Assembly: GCA_028622995.1 (NCBI GenBank)
Contig: JAJQJQ010000056.1
Location: 372,001 to 436,000 of the forward strand
Length of the DNA: 64,000 bases
Direction of reading: 5' to 3'
From: Panagrolaimus kolymaensis
Taxonomy: Eukaryota > Nematoda > Chromadorea > Rhabditida > Panagrolaimidae
Part shown: piece by piece, positions 11,101-21,877 of the stretch
Layout: every line of letters begins with the position of its first letter
Position numbering within the stretch: position 1 is the stretch's first letter
Position numbers and translations under genes: made by a program
Notes under the pieces: generated by a model
Told to the model about the DNA's origin: nothing
The model's database searches: none
The model's input: the letters and a program-made list of their open reading frames with translations, nothing else

Positions 11101-13482
11101 ATTATCATTTAAGCTTTTTATAAATTTTCTGGAGTTATTTTATTTTTGGTAGATTTCTTTATTTTAAGCCAAGACTTTTCATTTATTGCATCGTATTTGA
11201 ATGTTTCTTTTTTTTATTTCCTAAATTTAGGGTCTTTTAGTTTTTAAACTAACTCACAACACACAAAAAAAAGTGGCGCCAATACATCAATTTTTTGCAC
11301 CTTTTTTTATCAAACAATTTTTTCAAGGATTGAAGGAATTTTGATCACAAAAAGCTTAAGCAAACGTTGGAAAACATCAATCAGTCAAATTGATTTATCC
11401 GTGTCTTTATACAAATTTAATCAATTTATAGCTATCTTAATCGTCGTCTACGAAGTTTGTCGTTGTTTATTCAACGGCAGCCGGCGACCATGGTTTACTT
11501 AAAAAAATTAGAAACATACTTTACGACTTTAGAGAGTAGCGTTCAAAAAAAAATAATTCGAGTTAAAAAAGTTACATTTTTATTATAAAAATATTTTGCT
11601 TTAGGGTAAGATTAACATAACTTTCATTTATTTATTTTTTGCAACAACCAAGAAATTTGTCATATTTTTTATTTTATTTTAGTCTTTTGGCTTTAAACTT
11701 AAAATGGAAGAAAGATGTGGAAAAAAAAAAGAAAATTTAAACAAAAATCTGTCTTCAGCTTGCATATTTTTGTTGTTGATTTTTTTATTTTGTTTTGTTT
11801 GACACTTTTGTGATGCCAGATGTGTTCGAAGCTGTGTTGAGAGTGCAACAACTTCTTCAATTGTTTTTGTTAGAGGAGTTATTTGAGAAATCCGCAGGGG
11901 ATTTTCTTAAAAGTGAAGAGCATGTTCATTTTGTCGCGACATATCTCTCATTTTTTTATATTTTATTTTAAACTCATTGGCTTTTACAAAGTGAATGAGT
12001 GAGTGAGAGGAGACTTTGGTGTCAATTGGGTTTTGTTTTTTGAAAGTACATAGATAACAGGAAAGGAGATAGTTTTACCATTTTTTTTAAATTGACACCA
12101 GTAATTTAAGTTGCATTCCTAGTTAGTTTGCTGCTGGTGTTGGTATTGCATTCTTTTATGTTCTTCGACCATTATAGATAGCCATGTTCTTTTTTTCTCT
12201 TTCTCATTCTGTTTCTTCCTTTGGTAAATAATAAGATTCCTGCAAATATTCTTTTCTGGCTTCTTCGTCGTCACAGATGTTTGTTAAAAAATACCGGAAA
12301 TCACAGACTTTCGTTCGCTTTTTTTGTTGTTGGCTAATTTAAACTTATTTAATAAGCCTTCAGAAGTTTTTTTCCTCTTTCGTTGTGCGTAATAAAGACT
12401 GAACTTCTTTTACCCTAATTTAGAGAAGCTTCTTTTTTTTTCTTACACGTTTCTTAAAAAAAGAAAACTTTTTGTAAACCAATGAGCTCCAAGCCTACGA
12501 CAACCATCGATAAAAACTTCCAACCAACTTACCAATCTTTTTTTATTTTTCTTCGCTAACAAAATGGCACGTTGAAATCAAATTTGCATAGAGAATTTTT
12601 TACGCAAACAGCAACTTTTTTTCTTTTCTCTGGCTTCTATTTTGATTTTTTGGAAGCTTTTATAAAAAAAGAAACAACATTTTTTGGTTGTTTTTTTTTA
12701 TTGTTGTTACTTTTTTATGATAGAATTGTTTTTACTGCGTGTGTTGTTGGTTAAGCTTCTATCGATATATAAGCGCAGACGGCTTCATATTAGGATCATC
12801 ATTTGTGGAAAAAAACAATAGTTAGAAAAAAGGGAAGAAAAAAAATTTATTGAGTAAAAAAAGCTTTTTTTTTCGAGGAATTTACGTCAGAATAAAAAAA
12901 ATGTTAACACCATTTTTTTGGAGAGAAGGGAAGCCGTCTATTTGGTTTTTGTTATTGATACAACTTAATTAAAAGGAGCTTGGATAATGGATTGAAAGAG
13001 GTTCTGTTCTATCTTTTTTAACAAGCATTGAAGATTGTTATTAGGGAGGAGTGGGAGGAGAACCTAATTGCCTTTTTTATATAAATTTATTTTTATTTAT
13101 TAAAAATAAATATTCCAAAATTTAAGAATTAATTTTATCCAAAAATGTGTCATAAACGTTTGACGATGCATTTTTAGAATTTTTTGTTGGGGCCAAATTC
13201 TTGTAAGAATATTAAATCATGTACTTATATTTTTTTTACCTATCTCGCATATCAAATTTCAAACATACCTTTCTTTTTTTTCCAATGCTTTTTTTCTTTT
13301 TTTATTCATTATTTTTTTTATTTTGAAAAACATATGTCAAAATTAGTTGTAAAATTATCATTTCATTTCTAAAATTTATTATTTTGCAGGTGAATGACCT
13401 ACAAAAAGTTCAACAAAAATTATTTCAATCAATTAATTCCTCATCAAAAAATAATAATTCTGAATCAATAAAAAATAAATAA
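8126..13482 (+). CDS. jbts-14: TMEM237 / JBTS-14 ciliary transition-zone membrane protein
   Basis: Exons 8126-8459, 8513-8733, 8785-8879, 9866-10157 and 13390-13482 give 344 aa. An acidic, Asn-rich cytosolic N terminus (residues 1-140) is followed by four predicted membrane helices. GLLAGLACGH, YQWMAVPVQAAFYF, FAISTVNAFDR and LVALQPNTNYTRDRLL match the order and wording of vertebrate TMEM237 (AISTVSAFDR; VATRPDMDYT). TMEM237 works with MKS/JBTS proteins at the ciliary transition zone; in worms this would act in ciliated sensory neurons. The last exon (VNDLQKVQQKLFQSI plus an Asn/Ser-rich tail) lies beyond a 3.2-kb intron and is the weakest part: reading through the donor at 10158 would stop after three more codons (GTA AGT AAA TAG). 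Confidence 0.85.
8880..9865 (+). other. intron 3 of jbts-14
   Basis: A 986-bp intron from GTTTGG donor to TTTTTAG acceptor. It holds A/T-rich sequence only; no nested gene is supported on either strand. Confidence 0.65.
10158..13389 (+). other. 3.2-kb last intron of jbts-14 (or intergenic)
   Basis: Starts with GTAAGTAAA and ends with TTTTGCAG. It is rich in C/T and A/G tracts. Only short low-complexity frames are present and I see no transposon ends. If jbts-14 stops just after 10157, this stretch is instead intergenic and contains the promoter of the GPCR that begins at 13491. Confidence 0.55.
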
Positions 13483-13490
13483 ATAAAATT

Positions 13491-15817
13491 ATGACGACTT
13501 CTGAAACCGGTGAATATTATTCTTTAATGCCAACCAAATTCCCTGAGTTATGCACAACGAGTTTATCACCAGAACAAAATCAAACTTTTGCAACTATAGA
13601 ATATTTATATCGAAATGGTATAATATCAACATGGCCTAATTTTACTAATTGTTTACCACAATGTGGCATATGCACTTCATTTGCCACCGATCACACCTAT
13701 ATGATTTATAATCTTATTGTCATAGGTTTATTATTACCTTTTATATCCTTTTGTGGATTAATTGGAAATAGTTTATCTGCATTTATTTATAGTCGGTCAA
13801 GTAAGTTTTGATTTCGTAAAATTAAATGTAAAGAAAATTCTATGAACTTTTAAAGATTTAAATAAAAAGTCTCTTTTTTTTCTAATAGTAATGTTTGTAT
13901 TTTCCACCAAAAAGCTCGAGTAATTTTGAAGAAAAAAAAAGATAATCTACGACTTTGATATTTTTTCAACGAAAGTTTATAAAATTAGTTTTATTTAACA
14001 TTAAATGCTAAAATCTAAATACAACAAAAACATTTTCTTTTTGACTCTTTTATTAGTTTTGTATAATAATAATAATGGTCAAACGTTAAGAACTTGAATG
14101 AACAAAGTTATGAGATTTGTTTTTAATACTTGCAAGTTGCAACATCAAAAAAGCTTTAATAATTTTGGAACAACATTTCCTCCAATTGTTGTTTTTTTCT
14201 ATATAATTTTACAAAATTCTAAAACTCAAACTTTTGAAATAACTTAAAAATGCACTTTTATATTTACATACACTTTTTCTTCAGCTAGCCTTAAAACAAA
14301 CTCGTCCCTTCCGTTTTCTTATTTTTTCAGACGTCTCAGAAGCCGAAAAAAAAAATGTTGTCCTAAAAATAAATCAAAAAATAAAATACATGTTTTTGAA
14401 TCAATTTTCAAATGATTAAAGTTCATGACCATTTATTTATTTTTCAGCAATGCGTTCATCAACAAATTTATATCTTTGTTGCTTGGCATGTAGCGATATC
14501 GCTGTAATATGTACAGCATTAATATTATTTTTTGTTGATTCCATTCGTCGATATTCTTTACAATTGTCAATTATTTACGGTGTATTTGCTTCAGTTGCTT
14601 ATCCTGCAGGTTTAATAGCACAAACATGCTCGGTTTATTTTACCCTTGCTGCAGCCATTGATTGCTTTATACAGGTAAATTAATTATTTCCTATTTTAAA
14701 ATATTATATTTAATAATAATTATTATTTTTTTAGGTGTGTTTACCAGAAAAATGTAAACGTTTCTTTAGTCGGGTTGGATGCTTTCAATGTATTTCGGCA
14801 TTTGTAATAATTTTTTCAATATCATATAATGTTCCAAGATTTTTTGAAAATATTGCATTTGAATGTTGGCATAGCCGATTTGAAAGTAATTCCATGGAAG
14901 TTTGTCCTACACCTTTGAGATATAATGACACGTTAGCTTTTTACTTTTACTTTGAAAAAATTAGCATGTTTATAAATGGTTTTAATTTTTCAGATATTTA
15001 TATGTTTATTTTTATGTTATGTATACTTTATTTCTTGCGGTTGGACCTTTAGTGGTTCTAATAATGTTGAATACTTGTATCATTTTTGCTTCAGTTATTT
15101 TAAAGAGAGGAAAAACAGAGGATAATATATCATTGGTAAGATTACTGTAGACAAAGATTAACTTTATGTTAAAATAATTTTTAGATATTAGTGGTACTCC
15201 TTTTCATTGCTTGCAATACCGTAGCTTTATTGTTAAATATTTTTGAAGAAAGCCTCGAACAAAATCTTCAATGGCGCTTTAATTATTTGGTGGATGTATC
15301 CAATCTTTTGGTGGTATTTAATTCAAGCTTTAATATTGTTATTTATTATATTTTTTCTAAACCTTATCGACACGCATTCCAACATTATTTTTGTCCATGC
15401 AAAAATGTTTCTTCACGTAAAACTCATAATCACACTTCTGCAAAAGCTTTATTAGTGAAAAATAGCGGAGAAAATGGTCATTTTACTAATAATAGCACTG
15501 TGGTTCTCACCACAACTGCTTTATGCAGCAGTAATGTGGATTCTCAACAGCCACAACAACGACAACAAAATTCAATGGAAGATAATTATGGTTGTTGTGA
15601 TTTGGTTGAATCAGAAAGTTATGATCAACAACAACCTTCTTCTTCGCCTCCTTGTATTGAATGTAATCGATATGCAAATAATTCGTCACCCCCGCCACCT
15701 ATCAATAATCATCATAATTTAAAAACGTTTTCTCTCCCCCCTCCTCAACAACACCAAATTCAGCATAATTCGGTTTCAAGAATATATGGTCTTTCAAGAA
15801 CTGAAGTGCTAATTTAA
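13491..15817 (+). CDS. rhodopsin-family neuropeptide GPCR, FMRFamide-receptor-like
   Basis: Exons 13491-13800, 14448-14674, 14735-14931, 14994-15135 and 15185-15817 give 502 aa with seven membrane helices. TM1 has G-L-I-G-N, TM2 has LACSD, and TM7 reads VVFNSSFNIVIYYIF, close to the NSSVNFIIY of FMRFamide receptors rather than the usual NPxxY. The extracellular N terminus carries N-x-T/S sites (NQTF, NFTN). The C-terminal tail is long and rich in Gln, Asn, Ser and Pro. The usual D/E-R-Y at the end of TM3 is replaced by D-C-F (AAAIDCFIQ), which may alter G-protein coupling or basal activity. Ligand cannot be assigned; relatives bind RFamide-type peptides. It starts 8 bp after the stop of the jbts-14 model. 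AATAAA signals lie about 200 bp downstream. Confidence 0.82.
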
Positions 15818-17155
15818 GCCCACATTTTTTTTGTTATCTAAATTTCATTAAAGTCTTTAAAACGGGGGCGAAAAAAATAAAAGAAAAATGAAAATGTGTT
15901 CGTTTTTCTGTTTTTGTTGTATTTTATTTTTTATTTTTTTATTCATTCAGAAAAGTTTTGAAGAGATGAATGAAATCATTTTTAACCCAAATGGCACGTT
16001 TCTCGAATAAATAAAAAATAAATGAATGTTTTGTGATATATATCCATTAAAAAAAATAAAATAAAACCAATTGAAAAAGCATTTTTACAACTATGATGTT
16101 TTTATGTTTGGAAGGAAGAAAAAAATTTAACCTAAAAAACCCAAAATATCCTTATTCAGCAAAAAGATAAATTAACGGCTTTTTCTTCTGAATGAAAGGA
16201 AGAAGTTTTGCAAACACAACCCCACATAAATTGGCGTTTCCAAAACACAAAACAAAAATAAACACAATTTCTGAATGAAATTTATTTTTATTTATCTTTT
16301 TTTTGTGGCCATTGAGCCCTCTAAAGTTTTTTTAACGACTTCCAAGTTTTTTCTTGTAGTCTAACAACATTCATTCTTCGACGAATTTAAAGTATTATAG
16401 ATTCATTCATTCAGCAAATAAATAAACATTCGAATAAAAAATAAAATAAATAAAATTTTAATTATAGCATCACAAATTTTGTGAAAAAAATATTTGAAAT
16501 AATTTTAAATATATATTTGTTGGATTTATTTCAAAGTATTACTTTGAAAATAGGTAATCTTATCTTTATCTTGCCAAAAAAATATATATATTGAGAGCAT
16601 CCATCCTCAAAGAAGCAGCAATAAATAAAAATGAGGTTATGACCTGGTGCTCTGCGAAAAGAAAAAAAAAGATAGGTAAAAAATAGGGTTTTATCTTTTC
16701 TTCTTTGTTTGGTGGACCTGATGTTACTACCTCTTCAAATTCAAGGGAAAAGTTTTGATTTCCGATAACTGATAATTTTTTTGATTTTTTGCTTTCTGGG
16801 GCATGCATGAGGATTTTTTTTTGATTTGACTTTCCTCAGGTATAAATGAATGAGGCGAAGAGACGTCACAAATATTCTTTTTGATTTGATTGGACATCTT
16901 AGTCTCAGCCTGGTCATTATCGCGCCGCCTTATGCCTGCCATGCAAAAAAAAAAAAAAATACAGCTTCAAGGTCTTGCGGAGGAATGAATAACTTTGAAC
17001 CTAATTTTAGCAAAAGTCTATATCAACCATTTAAATGAACTTTTTTTACCAAGAACTTTTAAAAAATATTTGTTTTAATAATTTTTGATGCTTTTATTAT
17101 TTTTGTTATTTTTTTAAAGCCCTTAATGACTCCATTGGGGATACATTACCATACC
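15818..17155. other. intergenic, 3' flank of the GPCR gene
   Basis: A/T-rich DNA with AATAAA-type signals near 16005-16030 that could end the GPCR transcript. No supported gene is seen on either strand. Confidence 0.6.
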
Positions 17156-17394
17156 CACACGTGGGCACGAGGTGCGATTGGGTGCGATTATCGCACCCTG
17201 CTTCGTGCTCCGTGCCTCAATTTTTGGAGCTTCGTGCCTCAAAATTTTGAAAATCTAATAGAAAAAAAAATTCGATGTGGTAAGAATGAAATTTTCCCAA
17301 ATTATTTTTTCTAAAAATCAACACGGTGGACCCTTTGGTATTTCGTGCTTCGTGCCTGAAAATTTTTTTTGTCGCACCCAGCTGCCCACGTGTG
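17156..17394. mobile_element. hAT-like MITE, 239 bp
   Basis: The ends are perfect 12-bp inverted repeats, CACACGTGGGCA at 17156-17167 and TGCCCACGTGTG at 17383-17394. They are flanked by an exact 8-bp direct repeat, ACCATACC, at 17148-17155 and 17395-17402. Eight-base target duplication is typical of hAT transposons. Inside, the copy is more GC-rich than its surroundings, with a subterminal perfect hairpin (GGGTGCGAT / ATCGCACCC at 17180-17198) and repeated GTGCCTCAA and GCTTCGTGC words. It has no transposase frame, so it would need an hAT transposase in trans. Confidence 0.85.
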
Positions 17395-17402
17395 ACCATA
17401 CC

Positions 17403-19968
17403 GTACGCGCTACTCTGGTGCAATTTCTTACGCTTCTTAGTAAAAGGTAGACGAGGTTTCAAAGGTTAGAAAATAAACTTTTTATTTTAACAACATAATT
17501 TTAATTTTTATGAATATTTGGACTTAAAAGTTATATTTTATATCCTATATCCTTAAATGGTTTAATAGAAGAAGGTGGACAAAGTGAATTTAGTGATATT
17601 TGCTTACTTCTGTCACTATAAAATTTTATGCTAAAGTCAAAATTTTATGAAGCCAATTTTTGACTTTTGACTCCAAAAAAATAGACTTTGGAGTAAATAA
17701 ATAAATAACATGTGGGACTGTAAAACTATTATTATAGCCTAATCCAATAGCAGCGGGTGCAGTGGTGTGGATGTTTTGCAAAAAAAGGTGATAACTTATT
17801 CTTGCCAAAATGCGAAGAATATACTATATTTATTTATTTATATATATTTTTTATTATTTATATACCATTAAGCTTTTGCAAGAATTAGAATTTTTTTACC
17901 ATTTACAACCAATAGTTTAATTTTTACTAAATTTTGGCTAATATTCTTTTCCGGGTTACTGGTATTTCACAAAAATAATTTTATTCAAATTAAGGGCTAA
18001 TGTAACTTAAAAAAGAAACTTTTCTGGATTCATTCAAGAGATATAGGCATTTAAATATATCGTTTTTACTGTTAATAAGAACTATTAAAAATATTTGAAA
18101 GAAATGTAATCTTTGCTACGACGCCGGAGTTGGTGGGATCAATCAAAACTTACAACAAACCATTTTCGTTATATTTGATGCAAAGATTTTCTTGGTTTTT
18201 ATAGATGTAAATAAATTCTTTTCATATTATTTTAAGAAAAATTTTGCTTTTAAAAATAAAGTTAAAAGTTGAGAGGTACTTTTATCATCATCTAAAGAAA
18301 TAAAGAGAGGTATGATAGAGCTTTTATTTTTTTTATCATGAATTAATGTGTTTTTTTTTTTGAAAAGAGTATTTCGACAAACTTATTTTTAAAGGGTATT
18401 GGGGAAACAATATAACCAAACTATAGAAATCTTTAGAGAGAAAAAAAACTTTAATTATTTTACAGTAATCTCTATTTCTATTTCGGGGCTCTCGTAAAAA
18501 ATAAAAAGCAACGAAGAAAAAATTTTAAAATGGTTGAAAATGAACAAATGAGCTTTCGTTTATTACTAGAATATGGTGAAGATAGTAATTCTTGGACTTT
18601 ATAATTCAAGTGGCTTATGGGAATTAAAGCACATTTTATTTACAATTAAGTTACAAGGTTGCTAGTTAGTGAGGTGTAAAAAATAACAAAAATTAACCAC
18701 CTCCAATTTTCATTTATGTAATTTAATTAAATTAAATTACAATTTCTACTTCCTCTGCTTTTGTTAATTACAAAAACATGATATAATAAATTTAGTTTGC
18801 CGGCTAATAATTTTTTTTTACAGTTGGGTAGCCTTCTTTAAAAATAATTAAAAATTTGTTAAAAATTTATTATTATCATTAAAAATTATAAGGGGCGGAA
18901 ATCAACTAACTGCAAAAAAATGATGGAGCAAAGTTTTATTTTGCACCATAAAATTAAAAATAACTAATTTGTTTTTCATTTTAATGTAAATTCAAAAAGT
19001 AATTATAATATCAACAATTTTTTTTACTGTAATCTTTAAATTATTTTTTAATTGTAAAAATATTTTTTCATTTTTGTTTTGGTTTTCTTGAGCCCAATTA
19101 TTCTTATGAGTTGGTTGGATATTTATGTTTGATATTATTTAAAGAAGAATTCTATAATATTTGTCAAAATCGCTCAACGGCAATAGTATATGATTAAAAA
19201 AATATCTTTTTTTCGGGTGCATTATTTATAACGTGTTTTTTGTAATTGCATAATCTTTCTTGAATGACAATTTTTTATTCGAAAGTGCATAAGTTTAAAT
19301 TTAATAATATTATGCTTTCATAAATCTGTTATTAAAATTATTTTTTGTTGCTAATCTTATTTATTTTTTATTTCTAAGGGTCCTGCAGGTCAAAAATCGA
19401 AGATACATTTTAAATTGACGCCATTTTTCGAATGTCTTATTTTTTCTTAATAATTTTATGTTAACTTTTATTCGATTATTAACCCCACAAAAAAAATTAA
19501 AACCTTTTTTAGTGTCATTAAAAATCTGAGCCTCGAAAGAGAAACTCATTCACAACCCTTCTTTTGGATTTTTTAAATTCGTCGCCACCCCTCTTTTTTT
19601 CTTTCTGGATAAAAAGATAGTATCTCTTTTTTTTATTGTTTGTAATAAAAATCCTGCTTGAACCCGCCTTTTTTTCTTTCTGGAGGCGTAAATTTGGTTT
19701 GTTTGGTTTTGGTTTTTTGGAGAGCTTAAAAAAGGAAAGCTGATTTTTAAAGTTTCGCCCATTCTTAATTTATATTTAAACTCATTGGAATTTGGGCCCA
19801 TCAGTGTAGTTTGCTTCTTCTTCCTTTGATAAGAAAAGTAAAATATTTCTACATAACTTAAGCGAGTTTCCTTCGCGCTTCGTTAAGAATTAACCCGTGA
19901 TAAGATAGAAAGCTAGATTCTTATTAAAATTCTTTTCTTTTTGCAGATTTTAAATAAAATAAAAAAAT
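17403..19968. other. 2.5-kb gene-poor region upstream of the secreted-protein gene
   Basis: Very A/T-rich. No frame with coding character, no RNA gene and no further transposon ends were found. The proximal part should contain the promoter of the gene at 19969, whose ATG lies 22 bp after a TTTTTGCAG acceptor-like sequence (ends 19946), possibly a spliced-leader site. Confidence 0.55.
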
Positions 19969-20874
19969 ATGTCAAAGTTCACATTTTCCAATTTAATTAC
20001 CTTTTTAATATTTTTTGCTTTAAATAATTTGATATACTGTATGCTGCCAAGTGATTATTGTCGATTTGATGAAACTTTAAAAGAAAAATTACGAAATGTT
20101 CAATGTGATAATAAAGATTGGGATGAATGTGCAACAAAAATAAGAAAATTAGCTCAAGATTCTCAAACCGGTGCATGGGGAGTTGTGGTAGTTGGAAATA
20201 AAGATGATATAATGAACGAAAAAATTGAATGGCATATTTCTTCAATAAATCCCGAACCGAGTAGATGTCGTTTGCTTATTAATGATACAGTACTAATTGA
20301 ACTTTTTCGAACTGGTTATCGAACAAAGGATATTAAAAATGATCAGGTAAGAAAAATTTTAATCTTAGCAACAAAAATCTTAATAAACCTTTATTTTTTT
20401 AGCGACAATGGATTTGGAACGAAGCTAAAGCACCCAACACTAGAGTCACTACTGTAGTAGATATTTGTCCACATTCATCTTTACGAGAAATTGTTGCCTC
20501 TTTTTCTGTAAAGCAAGACGATGAAGTCGTAGTAACTGGAAATTCTCAAAAGTAGGTCATTCAAAAACGATAAACGATTAAATTAATTGTTTTGATTTTT
20601 TTATAGAGCTCGACTTGGAATTAAATCCATGCTTCATGCAGCAACAAAAGGGCTTGCAAGCGTATTTTTTGAAGAAACCGGTCATCATTGGAATGTATTT
20701 ATAACTAAAAATGAACCGGATTCTTCTCCTGTAAATGTTGGGTTTAATCTTCCTCATTATGTTTATGATGCAAGAGCGGGCTTTTGCATTGGACGAACTT
20801 TGGATGGGTATACTGTAAATGCGGCCACCATTGGTTTTGCTAACGAGCATGCAGAAATAATGTCCAGAGGTTAA
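19969..20874 (+). CDS. unrecognised secreted protein, 264 aa
   Basis: Exons 19969-20346, 20403-20551 and 20607-20874. I do not recognise a family. It begins with a signal peptide (a hydrophobic stretch ending near NNLIYC) and has no other clear membrane segment. Seven or so cysteines occur. Two halves look distantly alike: a first block with TGAWGVVVVGNKD and WHISS, and a second with TGHHWNVFITKNE and VGFN, which suggests an internal duplication of one fold. The middle contains WIWNEAKAPNTRV and ICPHSSLREI. Splice phases are consistent and codon use resembles the neighbours, so it is a real gene. AATAAA signals lie near 21240. Confidence 0.75.
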
Positions 20875-21877
20875 TGCGCTTTCTTTTTTAAAAAAGGCGT
20901 TGTCGTCGGCGTTAAAAAATTTAATTTATGGTCTATGCTTGATATACGTGTAGCTAAGCTGCTGCTAGAGAAACTGAAGCAATATAGAAAAGCTTTATCA
21001 CTGACAGAGAAAGAGGAAAGGAAAAAGTTATATTATTTATTTATTTTTGTATAAAAAAATGTGCCATTTTGATGTAATTTTGGTTATTATTGTTTATATT
21101 CATGTCATGCAAAAATAGTTATGTATCTCGTCATTAAAAAATTAATCGATCTCAAATCATTTTTTATCAGCTTTTATATCAAATATAACTGCGTGTCTTT
21201 TTTTGTTCATTTGCTATTATTGTTTATTTAATTTATGCTTTAAAATAAAATATAATAAATTATACCAAAAACTTATAAACTTTTTCTTTTTTGATTTTCA
21301 CCAAACAAACAAAAAACACTTAACGAAATAAAAAACAATAAACAAGCACTGACTATCCAATGACCTCAAGTTTGTTGGTTTTTGTCGTTTATGGGGACTC
21401 TTATCAACTCCTTATAAACAATAAATCGAATGTTTTTACAACTTCTAATAACAACATTTTCGTTTTCTTTTTTTGGTTGATTATCGTCAATATTTTCCTC
21501 ACTAAAACAACCACATGAAAAAAAATCCTACAACGAAAAAAACTTGCTAGAAATGCACAGCAGTCACGTTTTATGAGAAGAAATTCGAGAGTTGATTTGA
21601 AATATTTCAAAAAAAAAATTCTGCTAATTGTAATAATTTGATGAAATCAATTATAAATAATCATCAAAATTTACTCTAAAAACTTTATAATAAAAAACAA
21701 AAAAGAAGCAATTTTGTTGTTTCATTTCCCTTAAAAGTTGCCGTGAACCTTTTTCTTATCACATGATGATAATTTATAAAATAATTTACTAATAAAATCA
21801 TCCATTTCTCTTTTTTCAGCTTCCAATGATTTTTATGTATTTTTCTTGGTAATTTTACGGGTATATTTTAATTAAAT
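20875..21877. other. intergenic between secreted-protein gene and epg-7
   Basis: One kilobase of A/T-rich sequence with polyadenylation-type AATAAA words near 21240. A CTTTTTTCAG acceptor-like site ends at 21820, 57 bp before the epg-7 start, and may be a leader trans-splice site or a 5' UTR intron end. Confidence 0.5.
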
